NCBI GenBank assembly: GCA_963726995.1
Contig: CAVSEP010000004.1
Location: forward strand, 496,001 to 560,000
Length of the DNA stretch: 64,000 nt
Origin: DAIDKA01 sp963726995
GTDB lineage: Bacteria > Pseudomonadota > Gammaproteobacteria > Steroidobacterales > Steroidobacteraceae
Direction: 5' to 3'
The position numbers and the translations under genes were made by a program. Positions 1 to 9,051 of this stretch are shown piece by piece. Below the pieces are notes generated by a model. That model ran no database searches. It was not told where the DNA came from and saw only the letters and a program-made list of their open reading frames with translations. The first letter of the stretch is position 1; each line of letters opens with the position of its first letter.

Positions 1-2
1 GG

Positions 3-260
3 CGACCGGAAACACGCCAAACTGACGAATTTGCCGGTGGTTTCGAATCGGGGGGCTTCGTGCTGGCCAGCAATCCGCGCCATCGCTGGTATTACTATCC
101 GGACATGCAACCCAACGAGGTGCTCGCCTTCAGACTATGCGACACCGGCGGCGACAGCACGCACATGACCGCGCACACGGCGTTCGACGACCCCACCTCG
201 GTACCGGGATCGCCCAAGCGCATGAGCTACGAGATCCGCACGATTGCGGTCCTGGACTGA
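3..260 (+). CDS. C-terminal part of a CmcJ/NvfI-type oxidoreductase (5' truncated by window edge)
   Basis: The reading frame is open from base 3 to a TGA at 258-260, so this is the last 85 codons of a gene that begins outside the window. The visible end contains RWYYYPDMQPNEVLAFRLCD, then HTAFDDP and SYEIRTIAVLD. This matches the conserved tail of the CmcJ/NvfI (AsaB-like) family: an aromatic/Trp-rich segment before 'P.M..DEvL.f..cD', a HtaF..P motif and a 'R.S.EiR' finish. Members are putative oxidoreductases or hydroxylases of secondary metabolism; the substrate cannot be told. A TauD-type dioxygenase follows 121 bases downstream on the same strand, so both may act in one oxidative pathway. 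Confidence 0.7.
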   Translation, partial: RPETRQTDEFAGGFESGGFVLASNPRHRWYYYPDMQPNEVLAFRLCDTGGDSTHMTAHTAFDDPTSVPGSPKRMSYEIRTIAVLD

Positions 261-381
261 CCCGCGCCGCCCATGATGCCGGCTCGCGAGACCTCTCGCT
301 GAAGAAACACCCTGCCGCGACTTGATGTGCGCGAACAGAACGCGCCTGGAGACACAATGAGTCCTGTAAGGAGACCTTAGA

Positions 382-1266
382 ATGCAGATCAACCCGCTGC
401 ACCCGATGTTCGCTGCGGAGATCATCGGCCTGGACACTGCTGCTCCGGTCGGGCCCGACACCATCAAGGCAGTGGAGGAGGCCATGGCGCACTATGCGGT
501 TTGCGTCATTCGCGATGCGAGCCTGAAGGACGAGGACCAGATTCGCTTCAGCCGGGCGTTCGGATCGATTGAGATGCCACCCACAGCGGAGGCGAGCCGG
601 CGTCCGAACGTCGCGCGTGAGCTCTTCGATGTCACGAATCTCGGCGCCGACGGCGAGATCGTGCCGACCAAGATGGATCCCAAGACGCAGAAGGTCCTGG
701 ACAGCTTTCATACCGACAGTCCGTTCAACGACCTGCCGACCAAATGGTCGCTGCTGCTCGGACACATCGTGCCGCCCGAGGGGGCCAACACGAATTACAT
801 CGATACCCGCGCCGTCTACGAGGCCCTGCCTCAGGACCTCAAGCAGCGAACCGAACGGTTACATGCGGTCCACGATCTGTTTGACGCATTTGGACGTCAC
901 GGGATCCAGTTCGGCAATGCGGCAATGCGCGCCGAATATCCCAGCAAGGTGTATCCCCTGGTACGCACGTCGGCAAGCGGCCGCAAGGCGTTGTATTTCG
1001 GGTGGCACGCGGTGCGGATTGTCGAACTGAGCGAGACGGAAAGCAATGACCTGCTGAACACACTCTATAGTTTCGCCACCCAGCAGAAATTCATCTATTC
1101 ACACAAGTGGCGACGGGGCGATTTGGTGATCTGGGACAACCGCTGCACCATGCATTCCGCCACGCACTTTGAACGTGCCCGATACAAGCGCGACTGTCGG
1201 CGCGTGACCATCAACGAATTCACCGCGGCGGAGGTAATGCATCAGCGGGCCGCCGCCGGCCATTGA
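382..1266 (+). CDS. TauD/TfdA-family Fe(II)/2-oxoglutarate-dependent dioxygenase
   Basis: A 294-residue cytoplasmic enzyme, the usual length for TauD/TfdA dioxygenases, which couple 2-oxoglutarate decarboxylation to hydroxylation of a substrate such as taurine, 2,4-D or an alkyl/aryl ether. The iron facial triad is visible as H110-x-D112 (in SFHTDSPF) and H258 (in NRCTMHSAT); R273/R274 in DCRRVTI is placed to bind the 2-oxoglutarate carboxylate. The ATG at 382 has an AAGGAG Shine-Dalgarno about 7 bases upstream. It heads a same-strand series with an alpha/beta hydrolase and two MFS permeases, suggesting uptake and oxidative attack on an organic acid or ester. The substrate is unknown. Confidence 0.88.
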   Translation: MQINPLHPMFAAEIIGLDTAAPVGPDTIKAVEEAMAHYAVCVIRDASLKDEDQIRFSRAFGSIEMPPTAEASRRPNVARELFDVTNLGADGEIVPTKMDPKTQKVLDSFHTDSPFNDLPTKWSLLLGHIVPPEGANTNYIDTRAVYEALPQDLKQRTERLHAVHDLFDAFGRHGIQFGNAAMRAEYPSKVYPLVRTSASGRKALYFGWHAVRIVELSETESNDLLNTLYSFATQQKFIYSHKWRRGDLVIWDNRCTMHSATHFERARYKRDCRRVTINEFTAAEVMHQRAAAGH

Positions 1267-1352
1267 CGGCATTGCGAGATTGAGGGCCGACCGCTCGCGT
1301 ACATGCGGGGCCGGGACGACCAGACCTATTGCGAAGGGAAAGGACAACGCGA

Positions 1353-2072
1353 ATGGCAAAGAAGAGCGGAACGATCGTCATTGTCCACGGTGCGTGGGTC
1401 GGCGGCTGGCGCTGGCGCGGTGTGGCGAATCTCCTGGCCGCGCGCGGCCATCAGGTGTTCACGCCGACGCTCACCGGCCTGGGGGAGCGGGTCCATCTTA
1501 CCAGTCGCAACGTCAATCTTTCCCTGCACGCCCTGGACATCGCCAATGTGATCAAATTCGAGCAACTCGAGAACCTGCTGTTGGTGGCGCATTCCTATGG
1601 TGGCATGCCGGTCTCGGCCGCCACTGAACTCGTGCCGCCCGGCGTCATTGGCTCAATTTTGTATATGGACGCCTTCTTCCCCGAGGATGGTGACAGTCTG
1701 AATGATCTGGTCCCTGGTCCGCCGCACCTGCCGCCGGATCCGGCTGACTACCTGGTGCCGCCGCCCAGGGTGAATCTGGTGGGCTTCAATGCCCACATGA
1801 GCGCCGAGGCGCGCGCCTCATACGAGGAACGGCGCGTGCCCCAGTCGGTGTACTGCTACAGCGAGAAAGCGCAACTGCGGGGCGCCCGCGAGCGCATCGC
1901 GCACAAGACCTATGTGCTGGCGACCGGTTACAAGAACGACACCTTCAGGCCCATGGCCGAAAAGCTGCGCACCCGCCCGGATTGGCGGGTGGAGGAAATG
2001 CCCTACACCCACGACCTGATGCACGTTGCGCCCAAGGAATGCGCCGACATGATTGAGTCGGCGCTGCCCTAA
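1353..2072 (+). CDS. alpha/beta-fold hydrolase (esterase / methylesterase-like)
   Basis: A 239-residue single-domain hydrolase without a signal peptide. The start is the ATG at 1353, preceded by a purine-rich GAAGGGAAAGG. Seen features are the oxyanion segment VHGAWVGGW (residues 11-19), the nucleophile elbow AHSYGG with Ser81, and YTHDLMH near the C terminus giving the catalytic His220. The stretch TGLGERVHLTSRNVNLSLH is typical of the small esterase group related to plant methylesterases and hydroxynitrile lyases. It ends 2 bases before the next MFS gene, so the two are almost certainly co-transcribed. Likely role: hydrolysis of an ester made or imported by the neighbouring gene products; the substrate is inferred only. 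Confidence 0.85.
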   Translation: MAKKSGTIVIVHGAWVGGWRWRGVANLLAARGHQVFTPTLTGLGERVHLTSRNVNLSLHALDIANVIKFEQLENLLLVAHSYGGMPVSAATELVPPGVIGSILYMDAFFPEDGDSLNDLVPGPPHLPPDPADYLVPPPRVNLVGFNAHMSAEARASYEERRVPQSVYCYSEKAQLRGARERIAHKTYVLATGYKNDTFRPMAEKLRTRPDWRVEEMPYTHDLMHVAPKECADMIESALP

Positions 2073-2074
2073 CA

Positions 2075-3424
2075 GTGACGCATTCTGCCGAGTCCGATTT
2101 TTCACTGCGCAAGATGGTCATTGCGACCGCCTGCCTGCTTGGGTCGACGTTTGTCCCGTACGTCCAGGCGACGATCAGCCCATTGATGATGTTGCCGATG
2201 ACAAAGGAGTTCGGTTGGGGCCGGACTGACTATGCTTTGGCGTCCACGTTCTTCTTTCTATTCGGAGCGGTGACCGTACTGGTATTTGGCCGAATTGCAG
2301 ACCGCACTGGGGTGCGCCCGGTGCTTCTGACCGGCGCGATATTGGGCGGCGCAATAATGATTCTGATTTCATTCCAGACCGCAGCGCTGTGGCGGCTGTA
2401 TGCGACGTACGCGCTGCTTGGCGCCTTCGGGTCCAGCGGTGTCGGCTACACCAAGGTCATTGGCGCCTTATTCAGCCGGCATCGGGGCAAGGCGCTCGCG
2501 GTATTCGGCGCGGAGTCGACAGTCGCCCTCTCGGTGCTACCCTTGTTGACCAATACTTTCATCGCGCATTTTGGATGGCGCGGCGCCTATGTGGCCTTTG
2601 GTCTTATCAGCTTCATGGTGGTGCCGTTGATCTACTTCTTGATTCAGGAACCAGGGGTGCAGGCGCCGGCAGCCGCTGGAACCAAGGCGGCACGCGTACT
2701 GAACAAGTCGCCGTTGCGACGACCCGCGCCGATGGCCGGCATGACGGCGGCGCAAGTCCGTCGCGATGGCACGTTCTGGATGATCGTGCTCTTGGCGGTA
2801 CTTAGCGGTGGCCTCAATCAGGGCATGATGACGCATGTCGTGGCCGCCATCACCGATAAGGGCTTCTCGGCGACAATCGCCGCCGAGGCGCTGTCGATTT
2901 CGACGCTGATGGGCATCGGCGGAACATTTGCGGGCGGATTCACCGTCGATTATTTCAAGACGGCGCGGCCCGTTGCCGTATTTACCATGCTGGCCGCTCT
3001 GGGCGCCTTGCTGTTTGCCCTGGTGAACACATCCTTTGGCGGATTGGCGCTGCTCATTGCGGCGATGGCCATGCAGGGTGCCGCCACGGCTGCGATGCGT
3101 CCCATCGCGACGTATCTGCAGACCAGATTCTTCGGCTTGCGGGCATTCGCGGAAACCAATGCCATTCAAATCGTTTTCCAGGGCATAGCAATGGCGATCA
3201 CGCCGCCCTTGTTCGGCATGATCTATGACCGCGAGGGCAGCTACGTCCCGGTTTATTGGATCATGATAGGGGGCGCTGTTCTGGGGTCGCTGATCTATCT
3301 CGCCCTCGGGCCGTACCGCTACGCTGCGGATGTCGGCCTGGATCGGGACCGGGAGTTCCCGGACGACGGCGCGGGCGGGCCGGCCGATCCGAAGGTCCTA
3401 ACGCTGGCCTCCGGGCCTTCGTGA
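2075..3424 (+). CDS. MFS transporter (monocarboxylate/oxalate-formate antiporter-like)
   Basis: A 449-residue inner-membrane protein with about 12 hydrophobic segments, starting at a GTG two bases after the previous stop. The N half shows MLPMTKEFGWGRTDYALAS, a pattern seen in the MCT/OFA branch of the major facilitator superfamily ('..eFgWsR..~s.a'), followed by GRIADRTGVRPV, the loop 2-3 motif A. A hydrophilic central loop lies around residues 200-235. The gene overlaps the next permease gene by 4 bases (GTGA). Transport of an organic anion is likely from the family; nothing in the sequence fixes the substrate. Confidence 0.85.
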   Translation: MTHSAESDFSLRKMVIATACLLGSTFVPYVQATISPLMMLPMTKEFGWGRTDYALASTFFFLFGAVTVLVFGRIADRTGVRPVLLTGAILGGAIMILISFQTAALWRLYATYALLGAFGSSGVGYTKVIGALFSRHRGKALAVFGAESTVALSVLPLLTNTFIAHFGWRGAYVAFGLISFMVVPLIYFLIQEPGVQAPAAAGTKAARVLNKSPLRRPAPMAGMTAAQVRRDGTFWMIVLLAVLSGGLNQGMMTHVVAAITDKGFSATIAAEALSISTLMGIGGTFAGGFTVDYFKTARPVAVFTMLAALGALLFALVNTSFGGLALLIAAMAMQGAATAAMRPIATYLQTRFFGLRAFAETNAIQIVFQGIAMAITPPLFGMIYDREGSYVPVYWIMIGGAVLGSLIYLALGPYRYAADVGLDRDREFPDDGAGGPADPKVLTLASGPS

Positions 3425-4860
3425 CGGTCAAGCCAATGCCCATCGAACCCACAGCATCAGTATCGGAAGCCGCGGCAGCGGGCAGCTTGAGGACCCATCC
3501 ATTACTGTCGCGCCGCTACAAGACCTGGCTGGTGGTGGTGCTGCTCATCGTCAGCACCTTCAACTTCGCTGATCGGGCGGTGCTTTCGGTGCTGGCGCAG
3601 GCGATCAAGGAGGACTTGAGGTTCACGGACGCAGACCTCGGCATGCTGCAGGGTCTGGGGTTCGCAATCCTGTACTCGATTCTGGGGCTGCCGCTGGGCT
3701 GGCTCGCGGATCGAGTGAGCCGCAAGCAACTGATTGCCGGATGCATAGCGGTCTGGTCGTTCATGAGTGCGGCGTGCGGGTTTGCCTCCAGCTTCACCAC
3801 CATGCTCCTGTGCCGAGTGGGGGTGGGCATAGGGGAGGCCGGATTCCAGCCGCCGGCCTTCTCGCTTCTGGCGGATCACTTCGGCCCGAACCGCCGCTCC
3901 ACGATCTTGGCGATCATGGCGCTCGGGGCGCCCCTGGGCTTTCTGGTAGGTCAGTCCGTGGGCGGGTGGGTCGCCGCAGCATGGAACTGGCGCGCGGCTT
4001 TCGTGGTCCTTGGGGCTCCTGGGCTGATCGTGGCCCTCATCGTGTGGTTCACGTTGCGCGAGCCGCCGCGGGGACTGGTCGAGGGTCGCCTCGCGGCCGG
4101 ATCGCCCCCTTCGTTCAAGCTGGTCATGGCGGAACTGTTTTCCAAGCCCAGTTTCCGTCATCTGCTCATCGCATCGACGGTGAGTGGCTTTACCTACAAT
4201 GCCGTCACGCAGTTCGTCCTGCCCTTTTACTTGCGCGGCTTCGGCTTGCCGTTGGCGCTGGTCGGCGTGGTGTTCGGGATTATCGGCTTTACCTCCAATA
4301 GCCTGGGCATGATTCTCGGGGGCGTGGGCTTCGATTGGCTTTCAAAACGCGACGCGCGATGGCTTATGTGGGGACCGGGGGCGCTGTTCCTCCTGGCTAT
4401 GCCCCTTTATGCCGGCGCATTCGCCAGCACCCAGTCGCACATATCCTTCGCTCTAATCTGGCTGGCCAACTTCGTTGCGGCCTCCTACTTCGCCCCGACC
4501 TTTGCAGCCGTGCAAAATCTTGCCGGCCCCCGCATGCGCTCATCGGCCACTGCGGTGCTGACCGTCGTCGTGGGGGTCATTGGGGCCGGATTTGGTCCTA
4601 CCGTCCTGGGAATCATCAGCGATCAGTTCGCCGCCGCGGCATTCCACCACGGCAACTTTATCGCCAGTTGTCCGGGCGGACATGCTCCCACTGGGGCCGC
4701 TTCCAGCCTCGATGTGGCCTGTCGCAGCGCGTCGGGCCAGGGGCTGCGCCGCGGCCTGATCTGGGTGCAAGTGGTCTACATCTGGGCGGCATTCCATTAT
4801 CTGCAGGCGGCGCGCACGTTCAGGCAAGACCTCTACAATCCGGGCTCAGATGAGCGGTAA
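3421..4860 (+). CDS. MFS transporter (spinster / ACS-like)
   Basis: A 479-residue inner-membrane permease. Two starts are possible: the GTG at 3421, overlapping the previous stop codon (GTGA), or the ATG at 3436. Neither has a clear Shine-Dalgarno, and translational coupling favours 3421. STFNFADRAVLSVLAQ opens the first transmembrane helix and GWLADRVSRKQLIAG is the motif A loop. GVGIGEAGFQPPAFSLLADHF, a 21-residue stretch at about 137-157 with its acidic residue in helix 5, is characteristic of spinster-like and hexuronate-type carriers, so I describe it only as the GEA-F-P signature. Two MFS permeases in tandem suggest import and export, or two related substrates, for the 0.4-4.9 kb operon. 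Confidence 0.85.
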   Translation: MTVKPMPIEPTASVSEAAAAGSLRTHPLLSRRYKTWLVVVLLIVSTFNFADRAVLSVLAQAIKEDLRFTDADLGMLQGLGFAILYSILGLPLGWLADRVSRKQLIAGCIAVWSFMSAACGFASSFTTMLLCRVGVGIGEAGFQPPAFSLLADHFGPNRRSTILAIMALGAPLGFLVGQSVGGWVAAAWNWRAAFVVLGAPGLIVALIVWFTLREPPRGLVEGRLAAGSPPSFKLVMAELFSKPSFRHLLIASTVSGFTYNAVTQFVLPFYLRGFGLPLALVGVVFGIIGFTSNSLGMILGGVGFDWLSKRDARWLMWGPGALFLLAMPLYAGAFASTQSHISFALIWLANFVAASYFAPTFAAVQNLAGPRMRSSATAVLTVVVGVIGAGFGPTVLGIISDQFAAAAFHHGNFIASCPGGHAPTGAASSLDVACRSASGQGLRRGLIWVQVVYIWAAFHYLQAARTFRQDLYNPGSDER

Positions 4861-5004
4861 TTCGTGCATCTTTCGGGAATTGGCCGCGGATCATCCATCT
4901 GCTGAGCGATCTCGCCTCACAAGCTGGCTATTCGGTACAATCCTGCGTGCCCGCCCGTGGGGGCTTGAAATGGCGCGACCGATTCGGATGCTGGGGGATC
5001 CGGC

Positions 5005-6423
5005 ATGAGAATGGATGTAGCAGAGCGGATTTATGTCGCCTCGGCCAGCGACGGGGATTCCACCTCGCGGCTGGCGGAGGAATTGGCGCGGCGCATCGAG
5101 GATGATATCGCTGCCTTGGGCTTGATGCCGGGCGCCTCGCTGGGATCGCTGCGGGTCCTCGCCGAACGATATCGCGTCGGGCGGGCGGTGGTACGCGAGG
5201 CAGTCGGTCTGCTGGAACGGCGCGGTATGGGCCGAATGCGGCCAGGCCCAAGCGGCGGCTTCATCCTCGCCAAGCCGCAGTTCTCGGCCGTTGCCGCAGA
5301 ACTGGCCGAGCACTTCCACGCCTCCGGAATCACGTTGCGGCATCTGCTGGACGCCCGTGAAGTGGTGGATCTGATGGCGGCCCGAATGGCCGCCGTGTCG
5401 AAACCGTCGCAGTCATCGCTTGCACGCCTGGATGCCTGCGTCGGCACGGCGCTGCCGGGCGGCGTTCTGCTGGCGCGGGCAGAGATTGCCCGGCTGGCGC
5501 AGCAGCCGGCGCTGGCGCTCATGGTGGAATGCCTTAACCGGCTGACCGTGAAGTTCCTTGGCGCCGAAACTCCCGCTTCAGTTATCGCCCCACCTGCAGC
5601 CGCGGCCGCGATGCGCCATGCCCTGCAGAATGGCTGCGTGATCGGCGCCGAAGCGGCAGCCGCAGACGCACATCGCCACCTGATTGAGACCCTCGCGCAG
5701 CCGAATCTGACCGAGCCCGTGCTGGAATCGAGCGATTCGGTCGATCGATCCGGCTCGCTGCCGGCCATGATTGCCCGCCGATTGGCCGCTCAGATTGCAC
5801 GCAGCGGCGCGGCCGGATCGCGCCTCGGGTCTGAATGGGATCTGTGCGAACAGTTCGGTGTCAGCCGGCTAACCTTGCGTCAGGCAATCCGGCTCCTGCA
5901 GGACAGCGGCCTCGTCGAGTGCCGTCGGGGTCGCGGCAATGGCCTTGTGGTGCGCAACCGCCGCGCGGCCGGTAGCATCCGGCTCGTGCTTGCCGCCCTG
6001 ATCAGCGAGAAGCTGGATCCGATAGCCGCGGGCATGCTCTTGCTACAACTGAACTGCTTTATTCCTGCCCTGGCGGTCAGCCGGGCCGATGCCGAGCAGC
6101 GGACCCGGCTGGCAGCTGCGATCGCGCGTCTGGAAGGCGACGAAAGCATCGAACGCTGCGACCTGCTCAGCCTCGTACAGAGTGTCTCGCGCCTCGCGGA
6201 CAGCCCGATCATCGATCTGTTCTCGCGTTGTTTGGCGGCCTATGAAGCGCGCTTTCGCACCTCACTCGCGGCGCGACTGCCAGCAAGCGCCCACACCAGC
6301 TATTTCCAGTTGCTGCGTCGGTTGCTGGATCGAATACCCCTCCACCCGCAGACCACTCCGGAATGGGCGAAGCAGGACTCCGCGGCACTCCTCCTGGAGA
6401 TGAGCCTCGGTCGCCCGATTTGA
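5005..6423 (+). CDS. tandem GntR/FadR-like transcriptional regulator with two winged-helix domains
   Basis: A 472-residue protein with two GntR-type winged helices on one chain. The first spans residues about 22-90: RLAEELARRIEDDI, then VLAERYRVGRAVVREAV and a beta wing with GGF. A helical FCD-like part follows (about 92-235). The second winged helix is at about 252-317, with LCEQFGVSRLTLRQAI as helix-turn-helix and GRGNGLVV as wing, followed by another helical region to the end. A normal FadR-type repressor has one such unit and is about 240 residues, so this is a duplicated, fused dimer. The ATG at 5005 follows GGGGGAT; a second ATG lies at 5011. A -10-like TACAAT is at 4936. It sits downstream of the permeases and may control them. 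Confidence 0.85.
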   Translation: MRMDVAERIYVASASDGDSTSRLAEELARRIEDDIAALGLMPGASLGSLRVLAERYRVGRAVVREAVGLLERRGMGRMRPGPSGGFILAKPQFSAVAAELAEHFHASGITLRHLLDAREVVDLMAARMAAVSKPSQSSLARLDACVGTALPGGVLLARAEIARLAQQPALALMVECLNRLTVKFLGAETPASVIAPPAAAAAMRHALQNGCVIGAEAAAADAHRHLIETLAQPNLTEPVLESSDSVDRSGSLPAMIARRLAAQIARSGAAGSRLGSEWDLCEQFGVSRLTLRQAIRLLQDSGLVECRRGRGNGLVVRNRRAAGSIRLVLAALISEKLDPIAAGMLLLQLNCFIPALAVSRADAEQRTRLAAAIARLEGDESIERCDLLSLVQSVSRLADSPIIDLFSRCLAAYEARFRTSLAARLPASAHTSYFQLLRRLLDRIPLHPQTTPEWAKQDSAALLLEMSLGRPI

Positions 6424-6636
6424 TCGCACAGGCTCCAGCGCCGCGCTCGGTACGAGGACCAGCGATGGCGATGACAAACATTCTTGATGTATCGCTTCCG
6501 CGCTCCGCAGTGTGCGCGCCCATCGAGTAAAGAAATAGTACGCGCAATTAAATTAGGGTCAGGCGGGCGCGGGCATTGCGAGCCCATCGCCATGGAGGCA
6601 TGCTTGTGATCCTACTCAATCGTGCCTAGCGAACAG

Positions 6637-7221
6637 ATGTCAGATCGCCCGCTGTATTGCGGTCACTGTGGCAGCGCCCTCACAGGCCCGCTTCCCGATC
6701 CATCGGAGCACACATTCAACAGGCCCGGCGGCCCGGCCCTGTTGGTTCTCGTTGCACTGTTTGCACGCGATCGGCTGCTGCTTCTGCGGCGCGGACTCGA
6801 GCCTTACCGAAATCGGTGGGCGCCGCCAGGCGGGTTTGTCGAACATGGCGAATCACTCGAGGCGGCTGCGGTTCGCGAAGTCTGGGAGGAGGTGCGAATC
6901 AGAATCAACGAGTCGCAACTCATACCTTGCGCGGTCATCAGCTTGCCGACTCTCAATCAGGTTCATCACGGATTTGTCGTGCGACTGCCTGACACGGTGG
7001 AAGCTCATGCGGAAGCTCCGGAGGCTCTCGAGGCAGGCTGGTATACGGAGCAGGAGGTACGTGGCATGGACAACTGGGCGCCGGCGGCGAATATCGACAT
7101 TGGCGTGCAATTCCAGTTCTTTCGCTCCTCAACGTTCGAATTCATCCAGCAGGCAGAGCAGTTCCTGCGGGTCATTCGAGCTGATGGGATTACCTATCTT
7201 AGCGGCTGCCCGGTGACCTGA
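6637..7221 (+). CDS. Nudix hydrolase with N-terminal CxxC
   Basis: About 194 residues. The N terminus has a single CGHC pair (C8, C11) like half of a zinc ribbon, as in many NudC-like Nudix proteins. The Nudix box is seen as GGFVEHGESLEAAAVREVWE followed by EVRI, matching G-x5-E-x7-R-E-x2-E-E except that the usual Gly near the end is replaced by Arg. It should hydrolyse a nucleoside diphosphate linked to another moiety, with Mg2+ held by the glutamates. I prefer the ATG at 6637, which puts the CxxC close to the N terminus as usual; an in-frame GTG at 6622 is possible. Neighbours give no clear pathway. Confidence 0.82.
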   Translation: MSDRPLYCGHCGSALTGPLPDPSEHTFNRPGGPALLVLVALFARDRLLLLRRGLEPYRNRWAPPGGFVEHGESLEAAAVREVWEEVRIRINESQLIPCAVISLPTLNQVHHGFVVRLPDTVEAHAEAPEALEAGWYTEQEVRGMDNWAPAANIDIGVQFQFFRSSTFEFIQQAEQFLRVIRADGITYLSGCPVT

Positions 7222-7261
7222 TTCCGGGTACGACAACGCAATCGAAAAAAGAGGCGGCATA

Positions 7262-7753
7262 TTGGCAATTTCGAGAGATAGCTATCTGCAACTGGGCCGC
7301 TCGCTTGCCGGAGCTGTTTCGGTGGTGGCGGCGATGGAGCGGGGCACCGATGCCGTGGTCGGCCTTACCGTGTCCTCCTTTGTCTCTTTGTCCCTGGAAC
7401 CGCCCTTGGTGATGTTCGCCATCCAGCACGACGCCAACAGCTATCCGGCCATCGTTGCCAGTAAATGCTTCGGCGTCAGCGTGCTGACCACGAAGCAGGC
7501 CGAAATCGCCCGGCGTTTTGCCGTCAAAGGATCAGACAAGGCAGCCGACACGGCCATTGGCATAGGCGTCGAGCTGCCGGTCCCACTGGTGGAAGACTCC
7601 CTTGCGCACGTGGAGTGCGCCACAAGCCAGATCATCGTCGGCGGAGATCATGCAATCGTCGTGGGCCGCGTCGAAGCGATTAGGGTTTACCTCGGCGAAC
7701 CGCTGGTGTACTACGGTCGAGCATTCGGGTCTTTCATCCCGTTCGAGGTATAG
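7262..7753 (+). CDS. flavin reductase family protein (FMN-binding split barrel)
   Basis: A 163-residue protein of the size and pattern of small-component flavin reductases (HpaC/ActVB type). The N-terminal SLAGAVSVVAA, then GLTVSSFVSLSLEPPLVMFA, form the flavin-binding strand and loop, and FGVSVLTTKQAEIARRFA is the conserved segment after it. Such enzymes use NAD(P)H to reduce FMN/FAD for a partner monooxygenase. The start is a TTG at 7262 with GAGG 7 bases upstream; no ATG or GTG gives a complete N terminus. No flavin monooxygenase is next to it, so its partner is elsewhere. It lies 40 bases after the Nudix gene. Confidence 0.85.
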   Translation: MAISRDSYLQLGRSLAGAVSVVAAMERGTDAVVGLTVSSFVSLSLEPPLVMFAIQHDANSYPAIVASKCFGVSVLTTKQAEIARRFAVKGSDKAADTAIGIGVELPVPLVEDSLAHVECATSQIIVGGDHAIVVGRVEAIRVYLGEPLVYYGRAFGSFIPFEV

Positions 7754-7781
7754 TCGGGTGGCAGACACTGTCGTGATCAAA

Positions 7782-7792
7782 TAGTCGGACAA
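7782..7792 (+). promoter_or_regulatory. weak FadR-type dyad before the serine hydrolase
   Basis: TAGTCGGACAA fits the general FadR-subfamily pattern T-x-G-T-x3-A-C-x-A and resembles the boxes described at 13324, 36801, 56483, 60051 and 62351. It lies 12 bases before the ATG at 7805. It lacks the GACAAAT extension and the TATA box of the other copies, so it could be chance. Confidence 0.25.
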
Positions 7793-7804
7793 CGGGATTC
7801 CACA

Positions 7805-9037
7805 ATGACATTGATGCGCTTACCTCGTGTCGCGCTGCTGCTGGGCATTAGCTGCGCGCCGGTTTTGGGCCTCACTCAGCAGATATTGCCAGGGCCGCTG
7901 GCCGGTGGGCCGCCGAGCGACGTACCCAATGCCGTGCAAATCCTGCGCTGGCACATGCTCGACAACGACGTGAGTTCGCTCACCTTTCGCAGCATGGATA
8001 CGCTGTTCACCACCCGAACCGTGGCGCGCAGCGGAGCAGTGTGGGCGCTGCCACGCGAAGATCGACCGTTGCTGGTCGGCTACAGCTGGAAGGGGCAGAA
8101 CTATACGACCCAGCAGTTCCTCGAGCGCACCTACACCAACGCTCTGCTCGTCATGAAAGATGGGCGGGTCATCAGCGAAATCTATCGCAATGCGTCCAGC
8201 GAGCATTCCCGCTTCATTGGCTGGTCGATGACCAAGTCGATAACCTCGGTGCTGATCGGTTGTGCACTGGCCGAACGGCGTATCGATTCGCTCGACACGC
8301 CGATCTCGCGGTACCTGCCGGAACTCAAGGGCGGCGGCTATGAGGGTGTATCAATCCGCCATGTGATGCAGATGCGCTCGGGCGTCGACTACGAGGAGCG
8401 CTATGATTTTGAACACCCGGGGCGCGCAGCCAGCAACCATATTGCGGCGCTCGTCAAGAACGTGGCACGTTTCGCGGATGCGGCTCGAACGTTGCCGCGA
8501 ATCCATGAGCCCGGCAGCTTCTTCCAGTACAAGACCATCGATACCGCCGTATTGGGTTGGCTGATCGAGCGCGTCACGCAGGGTAGTGTCGCCGCGTACA
8601 CCGCCCGCTGCCTATGGGAGCCGCTCGGCGCCGAATCAGATGCCTTTTACATCATGGACGGGCCTCCCGGCGTGGGACGCGAATTCAGCGGCGCGGGGTT
8701 CAATGCGACGCTGCGCGATTTTGGCCGCTTTGGTCAGATGGTGCTGAACGGAGGCGTGGCGAACGGCCGGCGAATCGTGTCAGCGGACTGGATTCACGAA
8801 TCCACGCGGCCGTCCGGCGACACCGGCAGCCAGGGTGGCGGCTATGGTCTCCAGTGGTGGGTACTGGGAACCACGGGAGCATTCTCGGCGATCGGCCTGC
8901 AGGGCCAATATATCTATATCGATCCGGCGACCCGGACCGTGGTAGTGAAGCTCAGCTACTTCCCGCCCGGTGACAACAGCGCACTGGATGCCGAGACTCA
9001 GGTCTTTCTGCGCGCCGTTTCGGCCTGGAAGCCCTAA
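7805..9037 (+). CDS. secreted serine hydrolase, class C beta-lactamase fold
   Basis: A 410-residue protein of the beta-lactamase/EstB/DD-peptidase class. The hydrophobic N terminus (LPRVALLLGISCAPVLGL) is a probable Sec signal, placing it in the periplasm. The catalytic S-x-x-K is seen as S141-M-T-K144 within GWSMTKSITSVLIG, and the surrounding LDTPISRYLPEL and MQMRSGVDY segments are typical of esterase-like family members. GGGYGLQWWV near the end corresponds to the region of the third (KTG-like) motif. This group includes 6-aminohexanoate-dimer hydrolase-like and esterase proteins rather than true resistance enzymes; the substrate is unknown. It starts 51 bases after the flavin reductase stop and may be co-transcribed. 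Confidence 0.85.
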   Translation: MTLMRLPRVALLLGISCAPVLGLTQQILPGPLAGGPPSDVPNAVQILRWHMLDNDVSSLTFRSMDTLFTTRTVARSGAVWALPREDRPLLVGYSWKGQNYTTQQFLERTYTNALLVMKDGRVISEIYRNASSEHSRFIGWSMTKSITSVLIGCALAERRIDSLDTPISRYLPELKGGGYEGVSIRHVMQMRSGVDYEERYDFEHPGRAASNHIAALVKNVARFADAARTLPRIHEPGSFFQYKTIDTAVLGWLIERVTQGSVAAYTARCLWEPLGAESDAFYIMDGPPGVGREFSGAGFNATLRDFGRFGQMVLNGGVANGRRIVSADWIHESTRPSGDTGSQGGGYGLQWWVLGTTGAFSAIGLQGQYIYIDPATRTVVVKLSYFPPGDNSALDAETQVFLRAVSAWKP

Positions 9038-9051
9038 GATAAGGTTGCTCA

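Noticed and set aside
130..765. Long minus-strand open frame opposite the dioxygenase
   Set aside because: Arg/Ser-rich composition without a family signature, fully antisense to a gene with complete catalytic motifs; typical of GC-rich shadow frames.
7805..9037. Antibiotic-resistance beta-lactamase
   Set aside because: S-x-x-K is present but the context (SMTKSITSVLIG, LDTPISRYLPEL) is of esterase-like family members; no class C motif set that would support resistance.
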